Positions 7,917-16,484 of a DNA stretch of 64,000 nucleotides are shown here, in pieces. The notes under the pieces were generated by a model, which had not been told where the DNA came from, made no database searches, and saw nothing but the letters and a program-made list of their open reading frames with translations. The stretch is taken from positions 186,001-250,000 of the forward strand of contig CAVUCK010000022.1 of assembly GCA_963739975.1 (NCBI GenBank), read 5' to 3'. Source of the stretch: JALZMG01 sp963739975 (GTDB lineage Bacteria; Actinomycetota; Acidimicrobiia; Acidimicrobiales; Ilumatobacteraceae). Every line of letters starts with the position of its first letter. The first letter of the stretch is position 1. A program made the position numbers and the translations under genes.

Positions 7917-9635
7917 TCAGACGCGGCGGCCGGCGTCGAGCTCGACGACGAGGTCGGCCCGCTCGAACGCCACCGCCCGGTGCGACACCGCCAGCACCGT
8001 CAGGCCGGCGGCGGCCAGGTTGTCCCACAGCTGCAGCTCGGTCTCCACGTCCACGGCGCTCGACAGGTCGTCGAGCACGACCAGCTCGGGCGCGTGGACG
8101 AGGGCCCGAGCCGTCGCCAACCGCTGGCGCTGACCGCCCGACAGGCGCAGGCCGCGCGGGCCGATCATCGTCGAGTCACCGCCGGGGAGGGCGGCGATGT
8201 CGTCGTCGATGGCCGCCATCGCCAACGCCCTGGCCAGGTCGTCCGGCGGCACGGGACCGAGGCCGACGTTGTCGCGCACCGAGTCCGAGACGAGCTGGGG
8301 CACCTGCGGTAGGAAGGCGGCGTTCGGCGGGACGAAGAAGGCGGCACGGTCGGCGATCGCTGTGCCGTTCCACCACACCTCCCCGGACCCGTCCGCGTTC
8401 CAGGTCAACCCGAGGATCGCTCGCAGCAGCGTGCTCTTGCCGGCGCCGACCGGTCCGGTGACCACCACGAACTGCCCGCGCCGGATGGTCAGCGTGACGT
8501 CCTGCACGCCGCGCCCGCCGGTGTAGCGCGCCGACAGTCCGACCACCTCGAGCTGGTTCAGCGGTACTCGAGCCGGACGCCCGGCGGCGGGCGGCCCGGC
8601 GCGATCCCGCTGGCGCGCCTCCAGCGGCAGGACGCGCGGCAGGACGGTGTTGCGGGCGTCCTCCTCGGCGACGAGGCGGCGCATGCGATCGAACGCCACC
8701 CCGCCCTGCTTTCGGCGGGCGAGGACCCGACCGACCATGCGCGGCATGAAGCTCAACCAGCCGAGGTACGACACGAACAGCGCCAGGGTCCCGACGTCGA
8801 ACGCCCCGGACGCCAACGCCCCGGCGCTGACGATCAGCACCAGGCCGAGGCCGACATCGGCGGCGCCGTGGCTGAAGGCGAACACCGACTCGTCCAGGAC
8901 GCGATCGCGCACGGCCGTGTCCCGCCGCTCATCGACGAGGCGGCGCAGTCGGGCCAGCAGCGGTTCGCTGGCGGCGTTGACCTTGACCGTCGTGGCGGCC
9001 GCCATGATGTCGCCGACCAGCCCGGTGACCCGCGCAGTGGCCTCCCGGTCGGCGGCCCGGTACGCCTTGATGCGCCCGTCGAGGGCACGGGTGGCGACGG
9101 CCACGCCGAGCAGCGGCAGCACGAGGATCGCTGCACCGGTGGCGTCCGCGGCGCCGAGCAGGAACCCGGCGGCGACGGTGAAGACCACGCCCCCGGACAC
9201 GTCGATCATCCCGTCGACGAGCATGGCGATGTCCTCGGTGTCGTCGCGGAAGTGGGTCAGCGCCTCACCCGCCGAGCCGACCGGCTGCCCAGCATGCCGG
9301 CCGCCGCTGGCCACCTGGGCGGCGAGCAGGTTGGCCCGCAGGAAGCTCTGCATGTGCACCCACGCCCGCATCCACACCAGCGCGCCGTAGTGGACCGTGG
9401 CCATCCGGACCGTCTCGACCGCGGCGAACAGAACGGCCCACCGCAGCACGGTCGCCGTGTCGTCCTGGGCGATCGCCTCGAACCCCTGGCTGAGCACGAA
9501 GCCGTTGAGCGCCGGGAGCGAGAAGAACACGACGAAGGCAGCCCAGCCGAGCCAGAACGAGCGCGGCTCGTGCTGGCTGACCCGCCACGCCAGCCGCCAG
9601 ACCGGGAGCGTCGTGGTGGTGGTCGCGGTGGTCAC
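7917..9635 (-). CDS. ABC exporter half-transporter, subunit 2 (TMD-NBD)
   Basis: A 572-residue fused membrane/ATPase half-transporter. Hydrophobic helices fill residues about 20-310. The ATPase domain has Walker A VTGPVGAGKST, a canonical signature LRLSGGQRQR, and a Walker B ending LVVLDDLSSAVD, where the usual catalytic glutamate is aspartate. This pairs with subunit 1, which has LDEATARID but a degenerate LSAGE signature, the layout of an asymmetric heterodimeric exporter with one canonical and one degenerate ATP site. The GTG start overlaps the stop of subunit 1 (GTGA). Divergent from mftA; substrate unknown. Confidence 0.9.
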   Translation of the reverse strand: MTTATTTTTLPVWRLAWRVSQHEPRSFWLGWAAFVVFFSLPALNGFVLSQGFEAIAQDDTATVLRWAVLFAAVETVRMATVHYGALVWMRAWVHMQSFLRANLLAAQVASGGRHAGQPVGSAGEALTHFRDDTEDIAMLVDGMIDVSGGVVFTVAAGFLLGAADATGAAILVLPLLGVAVATRALDGRIKAYRAADREATARVTGLVGDIMAAATTVKVNAASEPLLARLRRLVDERRDTAVRDRVLDESVFAFSHGAADVGLGLVLIVSAGALASGAFDVGTLALFVSYLGWLSFMPRMVGRVLARRKQGGVAFDRMRRLVAEEDARNTVLPRVLPLEARQRDRAGPPAAGRPARVPLNQLEVVGLSARYTGGRGVQDVTLTIRRGQFVVVTGPVGAGKSTLLRAILGLTWNADGSGEVWWNGTAIADRAAFFVPPNAAFLPQVPQLVSDSVRDNVGLGPVPPDDLARALAMAAIDDDIAALPGGDSTMIGPRGLRLSGGQRQRLATARALVHAPELVVLDDLSSAVDVETELQLWDNLAAAGLTVLAVSHRAVAFERADLVVELDAGRRV

Positions 9636-11377
9636 GAGACCGGCTCCATCTCCAGCGCCAGGTCCAGCAGCATGCGGTAGCGGCTGCCGCCGTCGGCCAT
9701 CAACAGGGCGCGGTCGTCGTGCTCGACGACCCGGCCGTGGTCGAACACGATCACCTCGTCGACCATCCGCAACGTCGACAGCTTGTGAGCGATGACGACC
9801 GTCGTACGGCCGGCCATCAGCTCGGCCAGTGCGGCCTCCAGCTTGGCCTCGGTGGCCGGGTCGATGCGGGCCGTCGCCTCGTCGAGGACGACGAGGTCGG
9901 GCCGCCGCAACCAGACCCGCGCCATCGCCAGCAGCTGGGCCTCGCCCGCCGACAGGCCGGCGCCGGCGGCACCGAGGACACGGTCGATGCCGCCGGACGC
10001 CAGGGAACCCAATCCGGCCCGATGCAGCGCGTCGACGACGTCGGCATCGGTGGGGGTCGGGTCGAACAACGTGACGTTGTCGCGGATCGTGCCCTCGAAC
10101 AGCTCGACCTCCTGGGGCACGAGGGCGACCCGCCGACGCAACTCGGCCAGCGGGATGTCGGCGATCGGCACGCCACCGAGCCGCACTGACCCGCTGGTCG
10201 CCTCGACGAGGCGCAGCAGCAGGCGGGAGAACGTGGTCTTGCCGCTGCCGGTGCGGCCGACCACGCCGACCGAGCGGCCGCCGCCGACGATGACGTCGAC
10301 GTCGTGCAGCGTCAGGTCCTGGCCCGGGCTGTCGTATCCGAACGAGACGTCGTGCAGGTCGATCGACAACGGCCCGACCGGCGGGGACACCCTGCCGGAG
10401 TCGACGATCGACGGCTGCTCGTCGAGCAGGTCGACGACGCGCACCATCGCGCCGTTGGCCTTCTGCACCGTCTCCAGCTCGTCGACCAGCTCCTCCAGCG
10501 GCCGCTTGACGAGTAGGAGGTACTGGAACAGCAGGAACGCCGTCCCGACCGTGATCAGCCCGTTGGCCACGAGCAGAGCGCTGGCGACCAGGCCCGCCAC
10601 GGTGCCGGCCGTCAACGCGCTCTGGACCTTCCACCACAGGTGGAGGAAGGCTCGCTCCCGCCGCACGGTCGTCAGCAACGTGGCCGACGAGTCCTCCACG
10701 AACCGCGAGAGCGCGTGGGGCCCGGCACCGTTCGACCGGAGGTCCTCGGCCGCCGTGAGCCGTTCCTCGATGCCGCCGTACAGCCGGGCGTAGGAATCGA
10801 GCTCGTCGGCCGACTCGCTGATCGCGCGATGCCGGCCGCGCAGCGTCACCAGGACGGCGACGACGAGGAACACGATCATGCCGGTGCCCAGGCGCCAGTC
10901 GAGCACGGTAAGGACGACGACCATGCCGGCGACGAGCACCGCCCCGCCGGCGACCTTGGGGACGACGCGGCCGAGCAGCTCGGAGACCGAGGTCACGTCG
11001 CCGTCGACGCGCTGGATCAGCTCGCCGGGCGTGTGCCGGCGGTGGAACTCGTGGTCGAGCCCGAGCACGTGGCGGGTGATTCCCATGCGCAGCTCGTTCG
11101 TCGTCTCCCAGGCGGTGATCGTCGCCCGGCGGACGACGACGACGGCGATGATCTGGGTGGCCAGCGCGATGACCAGGAACAGGATGGCGAGGCGGACCAG
11201 CTCGCCCGCAGTGGCGCCGTCGCCGGCTCGGTCGACGACCCGACGCACGACGAGCGGGCCGGCCAACGTCAGCGCCGAGGAGACCGTCACGAGCGCGCCG
11301 AGGCCGACCCACCGCCGAGCGTCGGGTCGCAGGAGGGCCAGCAGGGCGCGCCGGCGGGACGGGGAAGGCTCCGCCAT
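9632..11377 (-). CDS. ABC exporter half-transporter, subunit 1 (TMD-NBD)
   Basis: A 581-residue partner of subunit 2. The transmembrane domain spans about residues 15-310 and contains the HVLGLDHEFHRRHTPGEL loop typical of exporter coupling helices. The ATPase domain has Walker A VVGRTGSGKTTFSRLL, signature LSAGEAQLLAMARV (degenerate from LSGGQ) and Walker B LVVLDEATARID with an intact glutamate. The ATG at 11377 begins MAEPSPSRRR; the longer reading upstream runs into the family A repeat and is rejected. It begins 149 bases from the oppositely directed mftA, so the two units share one intergenic region; export of a mycofactocin-related or other product is an inference only. Confidence 0.9.
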   Translation of the reverse strand: MAEPSPSRRRALLALLRPDARRWVGLGALVTVSSALTLAGPLVVRRVVDRAGDGATAGELVRLAILFLVIALATQIIAVVVVRRATITAWETTNELRMGITRHVLGLDHEFHRRHTPGELIQRVDGDVTSVSELLGRVVPKVAGGAVLVAGMVVVLTVLDWRLGTGMIVFLVVAVLVTLRGRHRAISESADELDSYARLYGGIEERLTAAEDLRSNGAGPHALSRFVEDSSATLLTTVRRERAFLHLWWKVQSALTAGTVAGLVASALLVANGLITVGTAFLLFQYLLLVKRPLEELVDELETVQKANGAMVRVVDLLDEQPSIVDSGRVSPPVGPLSIDLHDVSFGYDSPGQDLTLHDVDVIVGGGRSVGVVGRTGSGKTTFSRLLLRLVEATSGSVRLGGVPIADIPLAELRRRVALVPQEVELFEGTIRDNVTLFDPTPTDADVVDALHRAGLGSLASGGIDRVLGAAGAGLSAGEAQLLAMARVWLRRPDLVVLDEATARIDPATEAKLEAALAELMAGRTTVVIAHKLSTLRMVDEVIVFDHGRVVEHDDRALLMADGGSRYRMLLDLALEMEPVS

Positions 11378-11425
11378 GCTGGCAAGTCTCGCCCCCGCGC
11401 CGACCCCCAGCGAAGGGAGTTCCCA

Positions 11426-11510
11426 CCATCCGAGTGTTTCCTCGCGTCCGAGTGTTTCGTGCGGGGAGGCCATGCTCGAAACACTCGGATGCCACCAAAC
11501 ACTCGGATGG
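11426..11510. repeat. family A palindrome, 85 bp, between the ABC exporter and mftA
   Basis: Two direct copies of TCCGAGTGTTT on the left are mirrored by two of AAACACTCGGA on the right. A copy of identical length and architecture stands at 38157-38241. Unlike the other copies this one is not behind a stop codon but between two divergent starts, ending three bases before the mftA -10 element, so it supplies the -35 region of mftA. Confidence 0.9.
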
Positions 11511-11513
11511 ACG

Positions 11514-11519
11514 TACGCT
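11514..11519 (+). promoter_or_regulatory. -10 element of mftA (leaderless)
   Basis: TACGCT, 7 bases before the mftA ATG; no Shine-Dalgarno. The matching -35 zone falls in the right arm of the family A palindrome. Confidence 0.5.
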
Positions 11520-11526
11520 CGGCGGG

Positions 11527-11646
11527 ATGGACGCCAACGTCATCGAAGTCGGGCCGGAGTCGTCCGTCGAGGAGCCGGAGGAGCTCGTCGAGGAGGAGTT
11601 GCTGGTCGAGGAGATCTCGATCGACGGGATGTGCGGCGTCTACTGA
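11527..11646 (+). CDS. mftA: mycofactocin precursor peptide MftA
   Basis: A 39-residue RiPP precursor. The acidic leader (Glu runs at residues 15-29) precedes the diagnostic MftA C-terminus IDGMCGVY. In the known pathway MftC acts on the last two residues: it decarboxylates the terminal Tyr and links it to Val, and the modified Val-Tyr unit is later cut out and matured to mycofactocin. It is too short for usual gene-length cut-offs, but the exact terminal octapeptide and the following mftB and mftC make the call secure. mftB starts four bases after the stop. Confidence 0.96.
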   Translation: MDANVIEVGPESSVEEPEELVEEELLVEEISIDGMCGVY

Positions 11647-11650
11647 GCGC

Positions 11651-11905
11651 ATGCTCGACCGGCGCCTCGCACTGCACCCGCAGGTCGCACTGCGGCGCGA
11701 GCCGTTCGGCGCGCTCGCCTACCACTCGGGCAACCGCAAGCTGATCTTCCTCAAGCACCCGGACCTCGTGCGCGTGGTCGAGGCCCTGCCAGAGCACGAC
11801 ACCGTGGCCGACGCGCTGGAAGCGAGTGGCATCGATCAGTCGCGCTGGCCATCGTTCGTCGCCGGGTTGGAGTCGCTGGAGCGGGCCGGGATGGTCACAG
11901 CGTGA
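11651..11905 (+). CDS. mftB: mycofactocin biosynthesis chaperone MftB
   Basis: An 84-residue RiPP-recognition-element protein that binds the MftA leader and hands it to MftC. The family pattern is seen in LHPQVALRREPFGALAYH, then RKLIFLKHPDLVRVVEAL and a C-terminal helix. The ATG is four bases after the mftA stop. Its stop lies inside the GTGAGCGAGCG module that leads to mftC. Confidence 0.93.
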   Translation: MLDRRLALHPQVALRREPFGALAYHSGNRKLIFLKHPDLVRVVEALPEHDTVADALEASGIDQSRWPSFVAGLESLERAGMVTA

Positions 11906-11975
11906 GCGAGCGTCCGGGCCGACCGCACACGGCGCAGCCCGAGTGGGCGAGCGAACAGGCAGCCATGGCGTGAGC
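11902..11975 (+). repeat. GTGAGCGAGCG start-proximal module, copy 2
   Basis: GTGAGCGAGCGTCCGGG at 11902-11918 (its first bases carry the mftB stop), then GAGTGGGCGAGCGAAC and AGGCAGC, ending on the mftC start GTGAGC at 11970-11975. Same order as the copy at 2469-2539; the middle of the element differs. It makes the mftB-mftC gap unusually long (64 bases) for such an operon. Confidence 0.78.
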
Positions 11976-13097
11976 ACCGCGACGCTGGTCGAGCGGCTCA
12001 AGAGCGGGCTCGACGCACCGATCTGCCTGACGTGGGAGCTGACGTACGCCTGCAACCTGTCGTGCGTCCACTGCCTGTCGTCGTCGGGCCGCCGCGACCC
12101 GCGCGAGCTGTCGACGGCCGAGGCCATCGCCGTGCTCGACGAGCTGCATCGGCTGCAGGTCTTCTACATCAACGTCGGCGGCGGCGAGCCGATGTTGCGG
12201 CGGGACTTCTTCCCGCTCGTCGACCACGCCGTCGGCAACGGCATCGGCGTCAAGTTCTCGACCAACGGCACGTTCCTCGACGCCGCGGCCGCCCGTCGCT
12301 TGGCGGCGATGGACTACCTCGACGTGCAGATCAGCCTCGACGGCCTCGACGCGACGACCAACGACGCCGTGCGCGGCGCCGGGTCCCATGCTGCGGCGCG
12401 ACGGGCGATGGACCACCTCGCCGAAGCCGGCTTCGGCCCGTTCAAGATCTCGATCGTCGTCACCCGGCACAACGTCGACCAACTCGACGACCTGAAGGCG
12501 CTGGCCGACGGCTACGGCGCCCAGCTGCGGGTGACCCGCTTGCGCCCGTCGGGCCGCGGCGCCGACAGCTGGGGACAACTGCACCCGACGACGGATCAGC
12601 AGCGGCAGATCTACCGGTGGCTGCTCGACCACGGCGACACGGTGCTCACCGGCGACTCCTTCTTCCACCTGAACGCCCTCGGCGAGCCGCTGCCGGGCCT
12701 CAACATGTGCGGGGCCGGGCGGGTCGTCTGCCTGATCGACCCGATCGGCGACGTCTACGCCTGCCCGTTCGTGATCCACGACGAGTTCCGGGCCGGGTCG
12801 GTGCGCGACCCGGGCGGGTTCACGGCGGTGTGGCGTGAGAGCGAGCTGTTCCACGACCTGCGCCAGCCGCAGTCGGCCGGAGCGTGCGCCAGCTGCGGCA
12901 GCTGGGATGCCTGCCAAGGCGGCTGCATGGCCGCCAAGTTCTTCACCGGCCTCCCGCTCGACGGCCCCGACCCGGAGTGCGTCCACGGCCACGGCGAGGC
13001 CGCGCTGGCCGGCGTCGGCGCCGCCCCGCGTCCGGCGATGGACCACTCCCGGCCGGGCGCGGCCGCGCCACAGCCCGTCCTGTTCACCCGTCGCTAG
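11970..13097 (+). CDS. mftC: mycofactocin radical SAM maturase MftC
   Basis: A 375-residue radical S-adenosylmethionine enzyme that oxidatively decarboxylates and cross-links the MftA C-terminus. The SAM cluster motif C28-x3-C32-x2-C35 lies in TYACNLSCVHC, followed by the GGGEPMLR motif. The SPASM-type auxiliary cluster region is the run of cysteines from NMCGAGRVVCLID to SCGSWDACQGGCMAA. The GTG at 11970 starts VSTATLVERL, right where homology begins. Normal partners mftD, mftE and mftF do not follow; an OYE-type oxidoreductase starts 13 bases downstream. Confidence 0.95.
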   Translation: MSTATLVERLKSGLDAPICLTWELTYACNLSCVHCLSSSGRRDPRELSTAEAIAVLDELHRLQVFYINVGGGEPMLRRDFFPLVDHAVGNGIGVKFSTNGTFLDAAAARRLAAMDYLDVQISLDGLDATTNDAVRGAGSHAAARRAMDHLAEAGFGPFKISIVVTRHNVDQLDDLKALADGYGAQLRVTRLRPSGRGADSWGQLHPTTDQQRQIYRWLLDHGDTVLTGDSFFHLNALGEPLPGLNMCGAGRVVCLIDPIGDVYACPFVIHDEFRAGSVRDPGGFTAVWRESELFHDLRQPQSAGACASCGSWDACQGGCMAAKFFTGLPLDGPDPECVHGHGEAALAGVGAAPRPAMDHSRPGAAAPQPVLFTRR

Positions 13098-13110
13098 CGA
13101 CCGGCCGTCG

Positions 13111-14985
13111 ATGACGAGTCGCGGCGCCCGGCTGCTCGAACCGCTCGACCTGGGTCCGCGCACGGCGCCCAATCGGGTGCTGTTCGGGCCGCACGTGACC
13201 AACCTCGGCGACGAGGAACGCCGGCTGACGCACCGTCACACCGCCTACTACGGGCGCCGGGCGCGTGGCGGGTGCGGCACGATCGTCGTCGAGGGGGCCA
13301 GCGTCCACGAGTCCGACTGGCCGTACGAGCGGGCGCCGCTTGCCGAACGCTGCGCCGACGGGTGGGCGGCGATCGCCGGCGCCGGCCACGACGAGGGCGC
13401 GCTGGTGCTGGCCTCGCTGGACCACGCCGGCGGCCAGGGCTCGTCGGCGTACAGCCAGCTGCCGCTCTGGGCGCCGTCGCGGGTGCCCGAGGTCGCCACG
13501 CGCGAGGTCCCGAAGTGGATGGAGGCCGACGACATCGCCGCCGTCGTCAGCGGGTTCGGGGCCGCCGCCAAGCTGGCCGTCGAGGCGGGGTGTGACGGCG
13601 TCGAGGTCAACGCCGGCCAGCACAGCCTGGTGCGCCAGTTCCTGTCCGGGCTGACCAACCAGCGCGACGACGAGTGGGGCGGGGATCGGATGCGCTTCGC
13701 CCGGGACGTGCTGGCGGCGGTGCGGTCGGCGGTCGGACCCACCCGGCTGGTGGTGCTGCGCCTGTCGTGCGACGAGCTGGCGCCGTGGGCCGGCATCACG
13801 CCGGAGCAGGCGCCGGGGGTGGCGGCCGGACTGGTCGACCACGTCGACGCGCTCGTGGTCGTGCGCGGCGCCATCTTCTCCGTCGAGCAGACCCGACCCG
13901 ACTTCCACCAGCCGCCCGGCTTCAACATCGACGTGGCCGTGCTGATGGCCGAGACGGTGCCTGTGCCGGTGTTGGTCCAAGGGTCGGTGGTCGACGTCGA
14001 CCAGGCGGCATGGGCCGTCGAACGGGGGTGCGCCGGCGTCGAGATGACGAGGGCGCAGATCGCCGACCCGGACCTCATCGCCAAGGTGCGCGCCGGCCAC
14101 GCCGACCGGATCCGCCCATGCACCCGCTGCAACCAGGTGTGCCAGGTGCGCGACGCCCGCAACCCGCTCGTCACGTGCATCGGCGAGCCGTCGGCGGGAC
14201 GAGAAACCGAGGACCCGGACTGGACCCGGCCCGCCCGCACGGCACGATCGGTGGCCGTCGTCGGCGGCGGGCCGGCCGGGCTGGAGACGGCGCGGATCGC
14301 CGCGCTCCGTGGCCACCGCGTCACGCTCGTCGAGCGCGACGACCGGCTCGGCGGCGTGCCGGCGGTCGCCGGGCCGAACGGCGCCTTGGTCAGGTGGCTG
14401 GCCGCCGAGGTCGATCGGCTCGGCGTCGACGTGCGCCTCGGCGCGACCGACGTCCCGGACGGGGTCGACGCCGTGGTGCAGTGCACGGGCTCGCGCCCGG
14501 GTCGCCCGGATCACCTGGTCGAGGACGGTGCACTGGTGATCGACGTCCTGGCGCTGCGCCGCGGTGACGTCGACCTGCCGAGCGACGGCGACGTCGTGAT
14601 CCTCGACCCGATCGGCGGTCCGATCGGCGTGGCCCTCGCCGAGGAGCTCGGATCGCGGGCCGTCCTGATCACCCAGGACCAGCTGGCCGGCAACGAACTG
14701 GCCCGCTCGGGTGACCTGGCCCCGGCCAACACCAGGTTGGCGCGGGCGGGCGTGCGCATCGAGCGGCGGACCATCCCGCGCCTGCTGCGCGCCGGCGAGT
14801 GCGTCGTCGAGGACCGCTTCAGCGGCGAGCGGCGGGCGATCCCCTGCGGCGCCGTCGTCGACTGCGGTTACCGCCTCCCCGACGACCCGCGCCCAGGCGT
14901 CACCGCCCAGGCCGGTGACTGCGTCGCCCCGCGCACGATCCACGAAGCCATCCTCGAGGGGCGGCGCGTGGCGCTGGCGCTCTGA
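13111..14985 (+). CDS. mycofactocin-associated FadH/OYE-family oxidoreductase
   Basis: A 624-residue fusion like 2,4-dienoyl-CoA reductase: an N-terminal FMN-binding TIM barrel (about 1-330, opening LEPLDLGPRTAPNRVLFGPH), a 4Fe-4S motif C337-x2-C340-x3-C344-x11-C356, and a C-terminal FAD/NAD half with VAVVGGGPAGLETA near residue 383. Such proteins are repeatedly found beside mycofactocin genes and may pass electrons between nucleotides, flavin and mycofactocin; the substrate is not known. The ATG is 13 bases after the mftC stop, so it belongs to the mft operon. Its end is six bases from the convergent FAD oxidoreductase. Confidence 0.88.
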   Translation: MTSRGARLLEPLDLGPRTAPNRVLFGPHVTNLGDEERRLTHRHTAYYGRRARGGCGTIVVEGASVHESDWPYERAPLAERCADGWAAIAGAGHDEGALVLASLDHAGGQGSSAYSQLPLWAPSRVPEVATREVPKWMEADDIAAVVSGFGAAAKLAVEAGCDGVEVNAGQHSLVRQFLSGLTNQRDDEWGGDRMRFARDVLAAVRSAVGPTRLVVLRLSCDELAPWAGITPEQAPGVAAGLVDHVDALVVVRGAIFSVEQTRPDFHQPPGFNIDVAVLMAETVPVPVLVQGSVVDVDQAAWAVERGCAGVEMTRAQIADPDLIAKVRAGHADRIRPCTRCNQVCQVRDARNPLVTCIGEPSAGRETEDPDWTRPARTARSVAVVGGGPAGLETARIAALRGHRVTLVERDDRLGGVPAVAGPNGALVRWLAAEVDRLGVDVRLGATDVPDGVDAVVQCTGSRPGRPDHLVEDGALVIDVLALRRGDVDLPSDGDVVILDPIGGPIGVALAEELGSRAVLITQDQLAGNELARSGDLAPANTRLARAGVRIERRTIPRLLRAGECVVEDRFSGERRAIPCGAVVDCGYRLPDDPRPGVTAQAGDCVAPRTIHEAILEGRRVALAL

Positions 14986-14991
14986 AGCCCG

Positions 14992-16419
14992 TCAGGCGGG
15001 GTGGTCTGACAACGCGCACTGGGCGGCGTGGAACCCACACATCCCATGCACTCCCCCGCCCGGGGGGGTCGAGGCCGAGCACAGGTACAGGCCCTTCACC
15101 GGGGTGCGCCAAGGGCGCAGCGCCAGGACGGGCCGGCGGACGAACTGGCGCCAGTCGTTCATGCCGCCGGTGATGTCGCCGCCAACGTCGTTGGGGTTGT
15201 TGGCCTCGATCTCGGCCGGCCCCATCACGTGGCGATCGATCACCAGGTCGCGGAAGCCGGGCGCGTACCGCTCGATCTGAGCGTCGATGCGGGCCGTCAT
15301 GTCGACCGTCGAACCGGCCGGCACGTGCGTGTACGTCCACAGCGTGTGCTGCCCCGCCGGCGCCCTGGTCGGATCGAAGCGGCTGGCCTGGGCGGCGAGC
15401 ACGAACGGCGAGTCGGGGTGCTCGCCGCGCCCGACAGCGGCCTCGGCTGCCGCCACCTCGGCCATCGTCCCACCGAGGTGCACCGTGCCCGCTCGCCCGA
15501 CCGCGTCGTCGGTCCACGGCACCGGTCCGGCCAGGGCGTAGTCGACCTTGAACGCGCCCGGCCCGTGGCGGAACCCGTGCAACCGGCGGGCGTACCGTGC
15601 CGGCAGCCGGTCACCGGCGATGGCGACCAGCTGACCGGGGGCGACGTCGGCCATCGTGATCGGCGCCGGCGGCAGGTCGGACAAGCGCGCGACCCGGTGG
15701 CCGCAGACGACCTCGCCGCCGTGCTCGGCGAGGATCGCCACGAGCGCGTCGGTGATCGACTGCGATCCGCCCTCGGCGAACGGCCACCCCACGACATGCG
15801 CCAGCGCGCCCAGCGTGAGAGCGAACCCGTTCGTGATCGGGCGACTGATCGGCAGCACGCTGTGGGCGGCCAGCCCGGCCAGCATCGCCGCGCCCTCGTC
15901 CGTGCGCAGCGACACCCGGGCCATCCCGGTCGCTCCCCACACCCCGAACATCCCGAACCGGGCCAGCGCGATCGGATGGCGGGGGACCGACAGCGGCGAC
16001 AGGAGATCGTCCATCAGGCCGCGGCGCCCGGCGAGGAAGGGCGCCACCATCCGCCGCCACGCCGAACCGTCGCGGCCCAAACCGGCGACGGTCCCTTCCA
16101 CCGAGCGGTGCAGCAGCGCAGCGCCACGGCCGATGGGGTGGGCCATGGCGACGTCCGGCTGCACCCACCGCACGCCGTGGCGCTCGAGCGGCAGATCGCG
16201 CATCGCCGGCGACCCGACGCCCAGCGGGTGGACGGAGGAGCAGACGTCGTGGCGGAACCCCGGGCCGGTCAGCTCGGCGGTGCGGCACCCGCCCCCGGGC
16301 GAGTCGGCACCTTCGAACACGACGACGCGCCGGCCGGCCCGGGCCAGCGTGATCGCGGCCACCAGGCCGTTCGGGCCGGAACCGATGACCACGGCGTCCC
16401 AACTCGATCGGTCCGCCAC
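14992..16419 (-). CDS. FAD-dependent NAD(P)/phytoene-dehydrogenase-like oxidoreductase
   Basis: A 475-residue flavoprotein with an N-terminal dinucleotide fold (VVIGSGPNGLVAAITLARAG, residues 10-29) and the phytoene desaturase-like C-terminal signature LYLCSASTPPGGGVHGMCG, where FAD is capped. Members oxidise or saturate hydrophobic polyenes or are uncharacterised. The GTG at 16419 is supported by TAGCGT eight bases upstream and by homology beginning at once. It is convergent with the mft operon with only six bases between, so functional linkage is possible but unproven. Confidence 0.85.
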   Translation of the reverse strand: MADRSSWDAVVIGSGPNGLVAAITLARAGRRVVVFEGADSPGGGCRTAELTGPGFRHDVCSSVHPLGVGSPAMRDLPLERHGVRWVQPDVAMAHPIGRGAALLHRSVEGTVAGLGRDGSAWRRMVAPFLAGRRGLMDDLLSPLSVPRHPIALARFGMFGVWGATGMARVSLRTDEGAAMLAGLAAHSVLPISRPITNGFALTLGALAHVVGWPFAEGGSQSITDALVAILAEHGGEVVCGHRVARLSDLPPAPITMADVAPGQLVAIAGDRLPARYARRLHGFRHGPGAFKVDYALAGPVPWTDDAVGRAGTVHLGGTMAEVAAAEAAVGRGEHPDSPFVLAAQASRFDPTRAPAGQHTLWTYTHVPAGSTVDMTARIDAQIERYAPGFRDLVIDRHVMGPAEIEANNPNDVGGDITGGMNDWRQFVRRPVLALRPWRTPVKGLYLCSASTPPGGGVHGMCGFHAAQCALSDHPA

Positions 16420-16427
16420 GATGCCGG

Positions 16428-16433
16428 ACGCTA
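16428..16433 (-). promoter_or_regulatory. -10 element of FAD oxidoreductase gene (leaderless)
   Basis: Minus-strand TAGCGT, 8 bases before the GTG at 16419. Confidence 0.5.
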
Positions 16434-16470
16434 ATGGCGAAGATGCCGGACGGCGGCGGGCGACGGCAGG

Positions 16471-16476
16471 TACGTT
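16471..16476 (+). promoter_or_regulatory. -10 element of D,D-carboxypeptidase gene (leaderless)
   Basis: TACGTT, 8 bases before the ATG at 16485; an earlier in-frame ATG at 16443 lies upstream of this element and is rejected as start. Confidence 0.5.
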
Positions 16477-16484
16477 CGCGCCGG

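Noticed and set aside
11964..11972. ATG-GCG-TGA mini-frame just before mftC as an upstream ORF
   Set aside because: Two codons only; it is simply part of the repeat module ending at the mftC GTG.
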